Shown here in pieces: positions 8,729 to 19,306 of a stretch of DNA of 40,147 nucleotides. Location: contig JAGHUM010000045.1 of NCBI GenBank assembly GCA_018064855.1, positions 1 through 40,147 of the forward strand, read 5' to 3'. Both the position numbers and the translations under genes were made by a program. A model generated the notes under the pieces. The model ran no database searches and had not been told where the DNA came from. It worked only from the letters and a program-made list of their open reading frames with translations. Numbering within the stretch: position 1 is the first letter of the stretch; each line of letters begins with the position of its first letter. Source of the DNA: Candidatus Physcocola equi. Lineage in GTDB: Bacteria > Bacteroidota > Bacteroidia > Bacteroidales > Paludibacteraceae.

Positions 8729-8754
8729 CCAAGAATAAGAGGAGACCAAAAATA
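8721..8754 (+). repeat. 17-bp imperfect tandem duplication over a stop codon
   Basis: AGAGGTGACCAAGAATA (8721-8737) is followed directly by AGAGGAGACCAAAAATA (8738-8754), 15 of 17 identical. The first unit carries the TGA stop of the lipoprotein gene. The AGGAGA in the second unit resembles a Shine-Dalgarno site but lies about 40 bases from the helicase start, too far to serve it. Confidence 0.65.
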
Positions 8755-8785
8755 AACTTGAAATGAGCCACGGCGACTGGAAATA

Positions 8786-11700
8786 ATGAAAAAAGCATCT
8801 ATGACAGACCTACAACTAAGTTGCAATTATTTGCAAAAGTTGAACTACGCCATGCAGCAAAATGGCGTCAAAATCGTGCGAGAACTCACGCTGAAGAACG
8901 ATTCCGACCAGGAATTGAGCCACCTTCTCGTCCACCTCGATTCAGCAGTTCACTTTTTCGCGCCGACCGACCTGCGCGTTGACGCGCTGCCTGCCCACCA
9001 GGAATTGCGCCTCGACACCCTTACGATAAAGCCTGATGAGAACTACATCCTGCAACTGACCGAGCGCATCAACACCACGTTTACCATCAGCGTAAGCAAC
9101 GAAGAAGGCGAGACGATTTGCGAAAGCAGTTTCGACATCAGCATACTTCCATTTTCCGAATGGCCCGGCATCGGCATAGAGCCCGCCTTGCTTTCAAGTT
9201 TCGTCACCCCCAACCTGCCATGCCTGGTGCCGGTGATAAAACGCGCCAGCGAGATACTGAAAAAATGGACCGGCGACGGAAGTCTGGACGGTTACCAACG
9301 AAAAGACCCCAACCGCACGAGAGCCATGGCTGGCGCTGTATATGAAGCCCTGAAAGAGCAGCACATCACTTACGCCGTTGCGCCAGCCTCTTTTGAAAAC
9401 AGCGGGCAGAAAGTCCGCCTTGCCGACGAAGTCATCAACACCAAACTCGGCACCTGCCTCGACACCACCCTGCTCTATGCCTCGTGCCTCGAAAACATCG
9501 GACTACGTCCGTTGCTCATCATCGTAGAGGGACATTCCTTTGCCGGCGTTTGGCTTGAAGCCGACACCCTACCCTACAACGTGAGCGACGACATTAGCCT
9601 TCTGACTAAACACCTGGGACTGAACGACATCGCCCTGGTAGAGACCACGATGCTGACCGACAGCAGCAGCGAAATGTTTGAAAACGCGTGTCTGGCAGCC
9701 AACAAAAGACTAGAAGATTCAGAGCAATTCTGCTGCGTGATCGACGTGGCACGATGCCGCTACAGCCACATACTGCCCCTACCCATCAGGATAAACGAAA
9801 ACGGGCTATGGAAAGCAGACACCTCCAACATACAGAAAGAGCAGCACAAAGAGCCCATCAAGATCGACCGCTGGGAGATCATCAACGAAGAACCAGCCGA
9901 ACTGACCAAGCAAGACGTGTGGCAGCACAAACTGCTCGACCTGACCCTGCGCAACTCGCTGATCAACTACCGAATCACCAACAAATCGCTGATCATCTTA
10001 AACTCGGCCATCGACCAACTAGAAGACGCGCTCTACGACGGAGACGAATTTCAGATTATGCCGAAAGAAGACAGCTGGGGCATAAAATCGACCGCCGACG
10101 CCATTGACTATGCCGTAAACAAAGAATCATCCATGGGGCAGTTTCTGCTTTCGGAGATGAAAAAAGGCAAACTCTATGCCGCCATCGACGAGAAAGAAAA
10201 CCAACAAGCCCAGAAAGACCTGTACCGCGCCGCCAAACTCAGCATAGAAGAAAACGGTGCAAACACCCTCTATCTGGCATTGGGAATCATGCGCTGGTAT
10301 GAAACAAAAGTAGAGAAACCACACTACGCCCCCATCTTGCTGGTGCCAGTGGAAATGGTGAAACGCAGAAGCAGTTACATCATCCGCACCCGCGACGAAG
10401 AGACGATGCTCAACATCACGCTGATGGAATTGCTGCGACAGAATTTCCACATCAGCATTGGCGGACTTGAGAAACTGCCGACCGATGAAAAAGGCATCGA
10501 CGTCGGCAAAGTGCTTGCCACCATCCGAAGCGCCATCATGGACCAACGAGGCTGGGACGTGCTCGACATGGCGCTGGTGGGCAACTTCTCATTCAGCAAA
10601 TTCATCATGTGGAACGACATCCACAGCAACCTTGACGCCCTGAAAGAAAACAAAATAGTAAACAGTCTGCTCAACGGACAACTGACGTGGAACGCCACCG
10701 ACGACTCCGCCACAGCCGAAGCACTCGACCACGCCATAGCACCGAACGAACTCGCCCTTCCTGTAAGCGCCGACTCATCGCAACTGGAAGCAGTGTATAG
10801 CGCGGCACAAGGCGAGAGTTTCATCTTGCACGGCCCTCCCGGCACCGGCAAGAGCCAAACCATCACCAACATCATCGCCAACGCCCTCTACCAAGGGAAA
10901 CGAGTGCTGTTTGCCGCCGAAAAAATGGTGGCCCTCGAAGTGGTGCAAAACCGCCTCGCCCAAATAGGGCTCGCACCATTCTGCCTTGAAATACACTCCA
11001 ACAAGGCACGCAAATCGGAAGTGCTGGAACAAATAAAAGCCACAACCGAAGTGGTGAAGATGAAATTGCCGGAAGAATTTGAGACAGAAGCAAAAAAACT
11101 GTTTGACCTGCGACAGACGCTCAACAATTATGTGGAGAAAATGCACGAGCCAAGCGCCTGCGGCGTTTCCATCCACCAAGCCATCACCCGCTACAGCCTC
11201 ACAGAAGAAGAGATAGCGACCATTGACGACCGCTTCAAGTTGCCGGCCGTGCTGCTGGACAGCCTGACCAAAGAACAACTGGACCAATGGAACGACCTAA
11301 CCGACCAAATCCAAAGCATTGGCGTGACCTGCGGACACCCTGCCACGCACCCACTGCGATGGCTTGACTTCCAGACATTCACCCCAGAACTGAAAGAACA
11401 ACTCGACGGGTTGCTGGTAAAAGCAGTACAACTCTGCAACAAAATGGCAGAAAGCGTGGAGAAAGTGGCGAAAATCGCACAACTCGACACGCCCCAGACA
11501 GCAGAACAAACCAGCCTTCTCTGCAAATTCGCAAAAACACTGGCGCAGGCAAAAGACATGGAAGGCAACCTGCTGCGCACCCCCAACCTGCAAAAAAGAA
11601 GCACACAGATTGCCGACGCACTGCAGCACGGCCTTGCCATGCAACAGAGCAGCGACGCCCTGCAATCGCGCTACACCGAGACCGCGCTCGCCCTGCCAGC

Positions 11701-14323
11701 CGAAGTGATGCTCAACCAATGGAAACAGGCTGACGGAAAATGGTTTTTAAGCAAATGGCTGAGCCAGCGCTCGCTGAAAAAAGAAATCGGGAAACACCTG
11801 AAATCCGGTTCCATTGACCTGCCCAACGACTTTGAAACCATCATCCGCTACCAGACCGAGAAAAAACAAATGGAGGAAAGCCAAAACATCCTCAACCTGT
11901 TTGGCGACACCCCTGCCCGCACCACCAAGCAATGGCAGGACAGACAAGAGATGCTCGACAACGCCGTTGCCCTCCACAACACCCTTACCGCACTGGTGGA
12001 AGACGTGGAACAACTGGGTACAACCAAAGCACACCTTGCCAACCAAATGGCAGAAGGGTTTGACACCTTCATGTCCATCAACGGGAAAGCCCTCAACGAA
12101 CTGGCCACCCAAGCCTCAGCGCTGGAAGAAAACAGCCAAGCCCTGCAGGTAAAAAGCGGACTGCCAACAGACGCGAAACAAGCAGAAGGCACCCACTTCC
12201 TGCACGACCGTGCCGCACTGTGCCAGAGCATCGACAGCAACCTCGACAAACTGAAAGACTGGTATCTTTTCCTGAAAGGACGACACGCGCTTGAAGACGC
12301 ACAATTAGGGAGCTTCGTCCAATACATCAGCACTCACCCCGACGTGCCCGCATCAAAATGGACCTTGGTCTTCCAAAGCGGATTCCATGAAAGTCTGGCC
12401 AACCAGCTGCTCGCCAAAGACGAGTCGCTGACCACCTTCAAGGGTGAACTCTTTGAAGAAACAATCAAGAAATACCGCGTCCTCAACGCACAATACCAGG
12501 AACTGGTGAAAGCGGAACTTTACGCAAAACTGGCATCGGGGCTGCCCAACCTCACGACAGAAGCCAGCGAGAACTCAGAAGTGGGCATCCTGATGCGCAA
12601 CATCAACAACAAAGGACGCGGCAACTCCCTCCGCACAATCTTCGATTCGATACCGAATCTGCTCGCCCGCCTTTGTCCCTGCATGTTGATGAGCCCGATG
12701 AGCATTGCCCAATACCTAGACGTGAAGAAGCAACAGAAATTCGACCTCGTCATCTTCGACGAAGCCTCACAGATGCCAACCAGTGAAGCCGTGGGAGCCA
12801 TAGCCAGAGGAGAAAACGTGATTGTGGTGGGAGACCCTAAACAGATGCCACCGACACGCTTCTTCAGCGCCGCAAACACCGACGAAGAAGCCGGCAACCT
12901 CGATGACCTCGACAGCATTCTCGACGACTGCCTCGCCTTGAAGATGCCATCCAAATACCTGCAATTCCACTACAGAAGCAAACACGAGAGCCTGATTGCC
13001 TTCAGCAACTCACAGTATTACAACAACAAACTCAACACCTTCCCTTCGCCAGACAACCGCACCTGCAAGGTTCAATGCGTGAAGATAGACGGACACTATG
13101 ACAAAGGGAAGAGCCGCCAAAACAAAGAAGAGGCCAAGGCGGTGGTGAACGAAGTGGTGAGACGGCTAAAAGACAGCGAACTGCGCAAACGCAGCATCGG
13201 CATCGTCACCTTCAGTTCCGCCCAGCAGACGCTGATCGACGACCTGCTGGCAGAAGTATTCAACAAAGACAGCGAACTGGAAGCAGCAGCCACACAAAGC
13301 GAGGAGCCGATCTTCATCAAGAACCTGGAAAACGTGCAAGGCGACGAGCGCGACATCATCCTGTTTTCGGTGGGATATGGACCAGACGCCAAAGGCAAAG
13401 TGTCTATGAACTTCGGTCCGCTCAACCTGGTAGGCGGAGAACGCCGCCTGAACGTGGCAGTAAGCCGCGCCCGCTATGAGATGATGGTGTTTACCACCCT
13501 CACCTCCGACATGATCGACCTCGACCGCACCAACGCAGAAGGTGTGCACGGGCTGCGCAACTTCCTGAAATTTGCCGAACAAGGGACACTGCAACTGAGC
13601 GACAACACAGCCCCATCGGAGAACAGCAACATCTTCAACAACACAGCAACCCACAAAAACCTTGGCAACATAATAGCGCATCGTCTCAACAAAGCCGGCT
13701 ATGAAGTTGACACCAACGTCGGCTACTCCGCATTCCGTATCGATGTGGCCGTCATCGACCCGAAAGACAAAGGCCGCTATCTGTTGGGCATTCTCTGCGA
13801 CGGACTCACCTACCGCCAAGCCTCCACAGCACGCGACCGCGAAATTTGTCAGCCAGGCATACTCGGAGCACTGGGTTGGAACATCATGAAAGTATGGTCG
13901 GTAGATTGGTGGGAAGACAAAGAAAAAGTGATTTCGCGCATACTTCGCGCACTTGACGACGTTCAAAACGGGAAAGCCGACCAGTTGCCGCTTGCCAAGA
14001 TGCCCAAAGGGAGCCCCGTCGTGTTAGAACCGATGGGCAGCACCAGCAGCCACGCGCCCAAAGCGGTGAACAAACCATCGACCGACATCAGCGAGAAAGA
14101 ATACATCAACGCCATCCTCTATGTGACAGAACAGCAATTCGCCATACCATTCGACGACCTGCACCGCGCAGTCGCCAAGCAACTCGGATTTGCGCGAACC
14201 GGCACCAACATCGAAAACAATGTGGACAGACTGGTAGAAATACTGAAGCGAAAAGGACTGCTAAAACAAGAAGGCGACAAAATAATCTATGTGGGAACCG
14301 ACGAGGCAGACTTCAAAATATAA
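8786..14323 (+). CDS. giant SF1 helicase-nuclease, DUF4011/DUF3320 (COG1112-like)
   Basis: This 1845-residue protein has an N-terminal transglutaminase-like region (about 150-300) keeping Cys224 in GTCLDTTLLYASC and His250 in EGHSFAG, then a DUF4011-like segment (about 365-600). An SF1 (Upf1/Dna2-like) helicase follows, with Walker A GPPGTGKS at 683-690, a long insertion of about 600 residues, Walker B FDEAS at 1324-1328, GDPKQMPP, and motif VI NVAVSRAR at 1556-1563. A Vsr-like PD-(D/E)XK domain (about 1630-1725; RIDVAV with Asp1653, ILCDG with Asp1672) and a DUF3320-type helical end (about 1770-1835) complete it. It probably acts on nucleic acid in the cytoplasm. Related helicases are often found in defence islands, but no defence partner is seen here. 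Codon use is more C-rich than in the neighbours. MTDLQ at residue 6 is another possible start. Confidence 0.88.
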   Translation: MKKASMTDLQLSCNYLQKLNYAMQQNGVKIVRELTLKNDSDQELSHLLVHLDSAVHFFAPTDLRVDALPAHQELRLDTLTIKPDENYILQLTERINTTFTISVSNEEGETICESSFDISILPFSEWPGIGIEPALLSSFVTPNLPCLVPVIKRASEILKKWTGDGSLDGYQRKDPNRTRAMAGAVYEALKEQHITYAVAPASFENSGQKVRLADEVINTKLGTCLDTTLLYASCLENIGLRPLLIIVEGHSFAGVWLEADTLPYNVSDDISLLTKHLGLNDIALVETTMLTDSSSEMFENACLAANKRLEDSEQFCCVIDVARCRYSHILPLPIRINENGLWKADTSNIQKEQHKEPIKIDRWEIINEEPAELTKQDVWQHKLLDLTLRNSLINYRITNKSLIILNSAIDQLEDALYDGDEFQIMPKEDSWGIKSTADAIDYAVNKESSMGQFLLSEMKKGKLYAAIDEKENQQAQKDLYRAAKLSIEENGANTLYLALGIMRWYETKVEKPHYAPILLVPVEMVKRRSSYIIRTRDEETMLNITLMELLRQNFHISIGGLEKLPTDEKGIDVGKVLATIRSAIMDQRGWDVLDMALVGNFSFSKFIMWNDIHSNLDALKENKIVNSLLNGQLTWNATDDSATAEALDHAIAPNELALPVSADSSQLEAVYSAAQGESFILHGPPGTGKSQTITNIIANALYQGKRVLFAAEKMVALEVVQNRLAQIGLAPFCLEIHSNKARKSEVLEQIKATTEVVKMKLPEEFETEAKKLFDLRQTLNNYVEKMHEPSACGVSIHQAITRYSLTEEEIATIDDRFKLPAVLLDSLTKEQLDQWNDLTDQIQSIGVTCGHPATHPLRWLDFQTFTPELKEQLDGLLVKAVQLCNKMAESVEKVAKIAQLDTPQTAEQTSLLCKFAKTLAQAKDMEGNLLRTPNLQKRSTQIADALQHGLAMQQSSDALQSRYTETALALPAEVMLNQWKQADGKWFLSKWLSQRSLKKEIGKHLKSGSIDLPNDFETIIRYQTEKKQMEESQNILNLFGDTPARTTKQWQDRQEMLDNAVALHNTLTALVEDVEQLGTTKAHLANQMAEGFDTFMSINGKALNELATQASALEENSQALQVKSGLPTDAKQAEGTHFLHDRAALCQSIDSNLDKLKDWYLFLKGRHALEDAQLGSFVQYISTHPDVPASKWTLVFQSGFHESLANQLLAKDESLTTFKGELFEETIKKYRVLNAQYQELVKAELYAKLASGLPNLTTEASENSEVGILMRNINNKGRGNSLRTIFDSIPNLLARLCPCMLMSPMSIAQYLDVKKQQKFDLVIFDEASQMPTSEAVGAIARGENVIVVGDPKQMPPTRFFSAANTDEEAGNLDDLDSILDDCLALKMPSKYLQFHYRSKHESLIAFSNSQYYNNKLNTFPSPDNRTCKVQCVKIDGHYDKGKSRQNKEEAKAVVNEVVRRLKDSELRKRSIGIVTFSSAQQTLIDDLLAEVFNKDSELEAAATQSEEPIFIKNLENVQGDERDIILFSVGYGPDAKGKVSMNFGPLNLVGGERRLNVAVSRARYEMMVFTTLTSDMIDLDRTNAEGVHGLRNFLKFAEQGTLQLSDNTAPSENSNIFNNTATHKNLGNIIAHRLNKAGYEVDTNVGYSAFRIDVAVIDPKDKGRYLLGILCDGLTYRQASTARDREICQPGILGALGWNIMKVWSVDWWEDKEKVISRILRALDDVQNGKADQLPLAKMPKGSPVVLEPMGSTSSHAPKAVNKPSTDISEKEYINAILYVTEQQFAIPFDDLHRAVAKQLGFARTGTNIENNVDRLVEILKRKGLLKQEGDKIIYVGTDEADFKI

Positions 14324-14376
14324 GGATAGCACACATCACAAAAAATATAGGACAAACAAAAAAAATAGCGCTTTTT

Positions 14377-14456
14377 TTTGGCGGATATAGTGCTTTTAGA
14401 CTACCTTTGTTTGGTTTATTTCCATTAAATGGCACCCCATCGTCTGGATGAAGTGC
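14377..14456 (+). promoter_or_regulatory. promoter and leader of the sdhCAB/frdCAB operon
   Basis: TTTG (14377-14380) and TACCTTTG (14402-14409) are 21 bases apart, an exact Bacteroidetes promoter. Transcription should start near 14416, leaving a leader of about 130 bases before sdhC. The leader holds a small hairpin, GCAC-CC-CATC-GTCTG-GATG-AA-GTGC (14432-14456), with an internal loop; it may stabilise the mRNA, but that is inference. Confidence 0.8.
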
Positions 14457-14545
14457 TTGAAGAGCGTTGCCTTTGTATTGGAAAGACGAACGTAAAACAC
14501 TGAATAATAACAAATAAATATAAATTTCAAAACAAATTACATCTT

Positions 14546-15286
14546 ATGTGGTTAATTAATTCTTCAATCGGAAAGAAAGTGTTGATGAGCCTCACAGGTC
14601 TTTTCCTTGTGCTTTTCCTCGCTTTCCACGCATGCATGAACTTTGTGGCTGTATTCAGCCTTGAGGCTTATGATGCAGTATGTGGTTTCCTCGGTGCCAA
14701 CTGGTATGCCGTAGTAGGTACATTAGTATTGGCAGGTGGACTTTTGGCACACTTTGGCATTGCATCAAAGCTGAGCATTTCCAACGGTGACGCTCGTGGT
14801 CAGAAATACGAGGTGGAAGGCAATGCCCCAGGCGTTGAATGGGCATCAAAAAACATGTTTGTTCTTGGCCTGATCGTACTTATCGGTGCGGCTATTCACC
14901 TTTATATGTTCTGGTCGAAGATGATGTTTGCTGAACTTGCAGGCATTGAAGGTCAAATTGTAAATTTCGCAGGCGCATACGGCGTAAATGAAGTTACCGT
15001 ATCACCAACAGAAGGCGGCAAACTTCTTCTCTATTGGTTCAGCCAGCCAGTGATGGTAATTCTTTACCTTGTATGGCTTGTAGCCATCTGGTTCCACCTC
15101 TCACACGGCGTTTGGAGTGCATTCCACACCATCGGTCTTAACAACAACGTATGGCTTTGCCGTTGGAAGATGATTGCCAATGTAGTAGCAACCATCCTCA
15201 TGCTTATGTTCGCATTCGTAGTAGTATATTTCTTCGTATTGAGCCTTATGAACTGCGAATGTGCAAAAGCATACCTTTTAGGCTAA
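14546..15286 (+). CDS. sdhC: succinate dehydrogenase/fumarate reductase cytochrome b subunit
   Basis: This is the membrane anchor (FrdC in Bacteroides naming) of the quinol:fumarate reductase/succinate dehydrogenase. It is 246 residues long with about five hydrophobic helices. Candidate haem b ligands are His28 (LAFHACMNF), His in LLAHFGIASK, His in AAIHLYMFW and the His-rich stretch WFHLSHGVWSAFH. The single fused anchor of about 240 residues fits the b558 type of Bacteroidetes and Bacillus rather than the split SdhC/SdhD type. It is the first gene of the operon; sdhA follows after 51 bases. In gut Bacteroidales this complex usually works as fumarate reductase, ending anaerobic electron transport. 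Confidence 0.94.
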   Translation: MWLINSSIGKKVLMSLTGLFLVLFLAFHACMNFVAVFSLEAYDAVCGFLGANWYAVVGTLVLAGGLLAHFGIASKLSISNGDARGQKYEVEGNAPGVEWASKNMFVLGLIVLIGAAIHLYMFWSKMMFAELAGIEGQIVNFAGAYGVNEVTVSPTEGGKLLLYWFSQPVMVILYLVWLVAIWFHLSHGVWSAFHTIGLNNNVWLCRWKMIANVVATILMLMFAFVVVYFFVLSLMNCECAKAYLLG

Positions 15287-15337
15287 TCCAGAGGTTGTAG
15301 AAGCAACAAAATAATGAACACAGAAAAAAAATAATTT

Positions 15338-17314
15338 ATGGCTACTATAGATTCAAGAATTCCAGAAGGACCAGTCGCAGAAAAATGGTCCAATTATAAA
15401 GCGCACCAGAAACTTGTAAACCCAAAGAACAAGCTCAAACTTGACGTTATTGTAGTAGGTACAGGTTTGGCAGGTGCATCAGCAGCCGCTTCCCTTGGCG
15501 AAATGGGCTTCAACGTGCTCAACTTCTGCATCCAGGACTCACCACGTCGTGCGCACTCAATCGCAGCACAGGGTGGTATCAACGCAGCAAAGAACTATCA
15601 GAACGATGGTGACTCTGTTTACCGTTTGTTCTACGATACAGTAAAAGGTGGTGACTACCGTGCCCGCGAAGCAAACGTATATCGTTTGGCAGAAGTATCG
15701 GCAAGCATCATCGACCAGTGTGTAGCGCAGGGCGTTCCATTCGCACGCGAATACGGAGGTCTTCTTGCCAACCGTTCATTCGGTGGCGCACAGGTATCAC
15801 GTACATTCTACGCAAAAGGTCAGACAGGTCAGCAGCTCCTTCTCGGTGCATACTCAGCACTCAGCCGCATGGTCAACGAGAAGAAGGTGAAACTCTTCAC
15901 TCGTTACGAAATGCAAGACGTAGTCATTGTTGACGGTCGTGCACGCGGTATCATCGCAAAGAACCTCGTAACAGGTAAGCTTGAACGTTTCACCGCATCA
16001 GCAGTTGTTCTTGCAACTGGTGGATATGGCAACACTTACTTCCTTTCAACCAACGCAATGGGCTGTAACTGCTCTGCAGCAATCGCAGCATACCGCAAGG
16101 GAGCATACATGTCTAACCCAGCATACGTTCAGATTCACCCAACATGTATCCCAAGACATGGTGACAAACAGTCAAAACTCACCCTCATGTCAGAATCACT
16201 CCGTAACGACGGTCGTATTTGGGTACCAAAAGATTTGAACGACGCCAAAGCCCTTCAGGCAGGCACAAAGAAAGGCAGCGATATTCCAGAAGAAGCACGC
16301 GACTACTATTTGGAACGCCGTTATCCTGCATTCGGTAACCTCGTACCACGTGACGTAGCATCGCGCGCAGCAAAAGAACGTTGCGACCATGGTTATGGTG
16401 TAAACGAAACAGGTGAAGCCGTATTCCTCGACTTCTCAGAATCAATCCAGCGTCTTGGTATTGACGTAGTACGTCAGCGTTACGGCAACCTCTTCGACAT
16501 GTACGAAGAAATCACCGACGTAAATCCAGGAGAATTGGCAAAAGTAGTTGACGGTGTAGAATACTACAATCCAATGATGATCTACCCAGCAGTTCACTAT
16601 ACCATGGGTGGTCTTTGGGTTGACTACGAACTTCAGACCAACATTCCAGGTTTGTTCGCAATTGGTGAATGTAACTTCTCAGACCACGGTGCAAACCGTC
16701 TTGGTGCATCAGCGCTCATGCAGGGTTTGGCAGACGGTTACTTCGTTCTTCCATACACCATCCAGAACTACCTTTCAAACCAGGATCTTTGGAAGAAACT
16801 CAGCACAGATTCGAAAGAATTTGACGAAGCAGAAGAAACTTGGAACAAGAAGGTTGACCACTTGATGAGCATCGGCGGTAAGAAGTCAGTTGACACTATC
16901 CACAAGAAACTCGGCAACATCATGTGGGAATATGTCGGCATGGGTCGTAATGAAGAAGGCTTGAAGAAAGCATTGGTAGAAATCAAGAAGATTCGTGAAG
17001 AATTTGAAAAAGACCTCTTCATTCCAGGCAGCAAGGAAGGCTTCAACATTGAACTTGACAAGGCACTCCGCTTGAACGACTTCATCACAATGGGCGAACT
17101 CATCGCACGCGACGCGCTCAGCCGTAACGAATCATGTGGTGGTCACTTCCGTATTGAATATCAGACAGAAGAAGGCGAAGCAAAACGTGACGACGAGAAC
17201 TACTTCTATGTATCATGCTGGCAGTACAAGGGCGAAGGCAACGAACCAGAACTCTCAAAAGAGCCACTTGAATACGAAGCAATCAAGGTTCAGACACGTA
17301 ACTACAAGAACTAA
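15338..17314 (+). CDS. sdhA: succinate dehydrogenase/fumarate reductase flavoprotein subunit
   Basis: The 658-residue catalytic subunit (FrdA/SdhA) interconverts fumarate and succinate. The FAD-binding GTGLAG is at 41-46, and the covalent flavin His is His73 in [11 protein letters not shown]. The substrate region HPTCIPRHG, the VPRDVASRA segment with its active-site Arg, and [19 protein letters not shown] near the flavin are all present. The C-terminal helical domain is complete. It lies between the cytochrome b and iron-sulfur genes, with 51- and 40-base gaps and no internal terminator. Codon use is uniform and typical of a highly expressed gene. Sequence alone does not show which direction dominates in the cell. 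Confidence 0.96.
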   Translation: MATIDSRIPEGPVAEKWSNYKAHQKLVNPKNKLKLDVIVVGTGLAGASAAASLGEMGFNVLNFCIQDSPRRAHSIAAQGGINAAKNYQNDGDSVYRLFYDTVKGGDYRAREANVYRLAEVSASIIDQCVAQGVPFAREYGGLLANRSFGGAQVSRTFYAKGQTGQQLLLGAYSALSRMVNEKKVKLFTRYEMQDVVIVDGRARGIIAKNLVTGKLERFTASAVVLATGGYGNTYFLSTNAMGCNCSAAIAAYRKGAYMSNPAYVQIHPTCIPRHGDKQSKLTLMSESLRNDGRIWVPKDLNDAKALQAGTKKGSDIPEEARDYYLERRYPAFGNLVPRDVASRAAKERCDHGYGVNETGEAVFLDFSESIQRLGIDVVRQRYGNLFDMYEEITDVNPGELAKVVDGVEYYNPMMIYPAVHYTMGGLWVDYELQTNIPGLFAIGECNFSDHGANRLGASALMQGLADGYFVLPYTIQNYLSNQDLWKKLSTDSKEFDEAEETWNKKVDHLMSIGGKKSVDTIHKKLGNIMWEYVGMGRNEEGLKKALVEIKKIREEFEKDLFIPGSKEGFNIELDKALRLNDFITMGELIARDALSRNESCGGHFRIEYQTEEGEAKRDDENYFYVSCWQYKGEGNEPELSKEPLEYEAIKVQTRNYKN

Positions 17315-17354
17315 TGCTCACTTCCAACGTTTTAACTAAAAAATAAAGAGAAAA

Positions 17355-18122
17355 ATGGATAACATTATAAATTTCAAATTAAAGCTTTGGCGTCAGGCTG
17401 GTCCTAAAGAAGAGGGAAAGTTCGTAACATACGACAGCCAAGAACTCGGCATGGAAGTGACAACCGACACTTCATTCCTTGAAATGCTCGACATTCTCAA
17501 TGAAAAGCTTATCGAAAAAGGAGAAGAACCATTCGTATTCGACCACGACTGCCGCGAAGGTATCTGCGGTATGTGCTCACTTTACATCAATGGTCACCCA
17601 CACGGACCTGCACAAGGAGCAACAACCTGCCAGATGTATATGCGCCGATTCAAAGAAGGCGAAACCATCACAGTTGAGCCATGGCGTTCAGCAGGCTTCC
17701 CAGTCATCAAAGACTGTATGGTTGACCGTGGCGCATTCGACAAGATCATGCAGGCTGGTGGTTATGTAAGCATCCGTACCGGTGCTCCACAAGATGCCAA
17801 CGCCATCCTTATCCCTAAGGAAAAAGCAGACGAAGCAATGGATGCAGCTACATGTATCGGTTGCGGTTGCTGCGTAGCAGCTTGTAAGAACGGTTCAGCA
17901 ATGCTCTTCGTATCAGCAAAGGTATCTCAGCTCGCGCTCCTTCCACAGGGCCGTCCGGAAGCAGCAAAGCGTGCAAAGAACATGCTTGCTAAGATGGATG
18001 AACTTGGCTTCGGTGCTTGTACCAACACTGGCGCCTGCGCTGCTGAATGTCCAAAACAGATTTCTATCAGCAACATCGCACGTTTGAACCGCGAATTCAT
18101 CAAAGCTAAATTGAGCGACTAA
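17355..18122 (+). CDS. sdhB: succinate dehydrogenase/fumarate reductase iron-sulfur subunit
   Basis: This 255-residue subunit (FrdB/SdhB) carries electrons between the flavin and the haem/quinone site. The N-terminal ferredoxin domain holds the [2Fe-2S] cysteines Cys66, Cys71 and Cys74 (CREGICGMC) and Cys92. The C-terminal domain has [11 protein letters not shown] (starting at Cys167) and [11 protein letters not shown] (Cys222, Cys228, Cys232), which supply ligands for the [4Fe-4S] and third clusters. It is the last gene of the operon, followed within 40 bases by a strong terminator. No truncation or missing ligand was seen. Confidence 0.96.
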   Translation: MDNIINFKLKLWRQAGPKEEGKFVTYDSQELGMEVTTDTSFLEMLDILNEKLIEKGEEPFVFDHDCREGICGMCSLYINGHPHGPAQGATTCQMYMRRFKEGETITVEPWRSAGFPVIKDCMVDRGAFDKIMQAGGYVSIRTGAPQDANAILIPKEKADEAMDAATCIGCGCCVAACKNGSAMLFVSAKVSQLALLPQGRPEAAKRAKNMLAKMDELGFGACTNTGACAAECPKQISISNIARLNREFIKAKLSD

Positions 18123-18159
18123 TCATCCGATTAAAGCAAAAAACATCATAGCTTGAATC

Positions 18160-18194
18160 AACAGGGTTGCGTTTATACGCAACCCTGTTTTTTT
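18160..18194 (+). terminator. intrinsic terminator of the sdhCAB operon
   Basis: AACAGGGTTGCGT (18160-18172) pairs perfectly with ACGCAACCCTGTT (18177-18189) around a TTAT loop and is followed by a T tract. It lies 37 bases after the sdhB stop. Confidence 0.92.
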
Positions 18195-18238
18195 ATTGTC
18201 TTAAAATCGTTAATTTTGTAGTAAGAAGTAAAAACTAA

Positions 18239-19288
18239 ATGGCAACAGGAGAACTGAAACGATCTAAAAGAGAACCACGCTATGAATTCATACGCGCGGC
18301 AGGGATCTTAATGGTGATCATTTGCCATATCAGTAATGAAGTGGGTATTCCGTTAACAGAAAACGGAGACAAAGCGCTACAAGCATTGGTTACAACACTT
18401 GCCTCCGCCAACGCCATTTTCTTCATGATGAGCGGTATGTTTGCACTTCGGTTCGACGAAAGCAAGCAGACATACGGGAATTACTATTACAAAAAAATGC
18501 TGTATTTGATTGTTCCCATGCTCATATATATGGGAATAGAATCGTCTGCCATCGTAATAGTAAGACATGAAAGTCTGTCAACAATACCTGCCTTTTACTT
18601 CAAAAACGTATTTTCCGACTTTGCAGGAAAGCATTATTGGTTTCTATACGTATTGCTTGGCAACCTGATGTTTGCCCCATTCCTGGCAAAGATATTCCGC
18701 GGATTAAGTCGCAAAGGAATGTTTATCTTCATCGGGATAGGATTCATTTACAACTTCTTGATTGTCTATTTACCTGTCATCGGGCGCACCTCATTGTGGA
18801 TCAGCCCATTCAGCGGTCAGTGGCACCTTTATTTCATAATGGGCTATTGCTTAAATGAGTTGATTAAAGACAAAAAAACAAAGAAATACATAATAATAGC
18901 AGGCATAATAAGCTGGGTAATCATCCAATTCCTATTTTTTTCCAGCTTCCCCGGCTGCAGAGATTTATCGCCTTTCTACGGAATATACTCATGCTTGGCG
19001 TTCATAGTGCTTTACAGTGTCTATAAAAGCGGCAACGAGTGGTTAGACAAAATTGTCTTATTCCTGGGCAAATACAGCCTGTCGGTCTTCTTTCTGCATT
19101 TTATGATGATCACATTTGTATCGCGCTACTGCACATTTCTGCCAACAGAGAATTTTGTTGCGCGCTACCTCTGCATGATTGTATGCGTTTACGTCATATC
19201 ACTTGTTTTGGGGGTGACTATAGACAACGTCATCATAAAGCCGATACAAAAAGGTATCAACCATCTCTTAACAAAGAAAGGGAGTTGA
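18239..19288 (+). CDS. acyltransferase-3 family integral membrane protein
   Basis: The 349-residue protein has about ten hydrophobic helices and begins with the acyltransferase-3 signature YEFIRAAGILMVIICHISN. Arg19 and His30 form the R-x10-H motif thought to handle the acyl donor. Members O-acylate (often acetylate) sugars of surface polysaccharides, lipopolysaccharide or small molecules in the inner membrane; the acceptor here is unknown and no glycosyltransferase is nearby. A -7 box TAATTTTG at 18211-18218 sits 20 bases upstream, so it is probably transcribed alone, right after the sdh terminator. Confidence 0.88.
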   Translation: MATGELKRSKREPRYEFIRAAGILMVIICHISNEVGIPLTENGDKALQALVTTLASANAIFFMMSGMFALRFDESKQTYGNYYYKKMLYLIVPMLIYMGIESSAIVIVRHESLSTIPAFYFKNVFSDFAGKHYWFLYVLLGNLMFAPFLAKIFRGLSRKGMFIFIGIGFIYNFLIVYLPVIGRTSLWISPFSGQWHLYFIMGYCLNELIKDKKTKKYIIIAGIISWVIIQFLFFSSFPGCRDLSPFYGIYSCLAFIVLYSVYKSGNEWLDKIVLFLGKYSLSVFFLHFMMITFVSRYCTFLPTENFVARYLCMIVCVYVISLVLGVTIDNVIIKPIQKGINHLLTKKGS

Positions 19289-19306
19289 TTTCAAGGGGGC
19301 GAAAAA

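Noticed and set aside
8741..8746. AGGAGA as a ribosome binding site for the helicase gene.
   Set aside because: It is about 40 bases from the start codon, and Bacteroidetes genes rarely rely on such sites.
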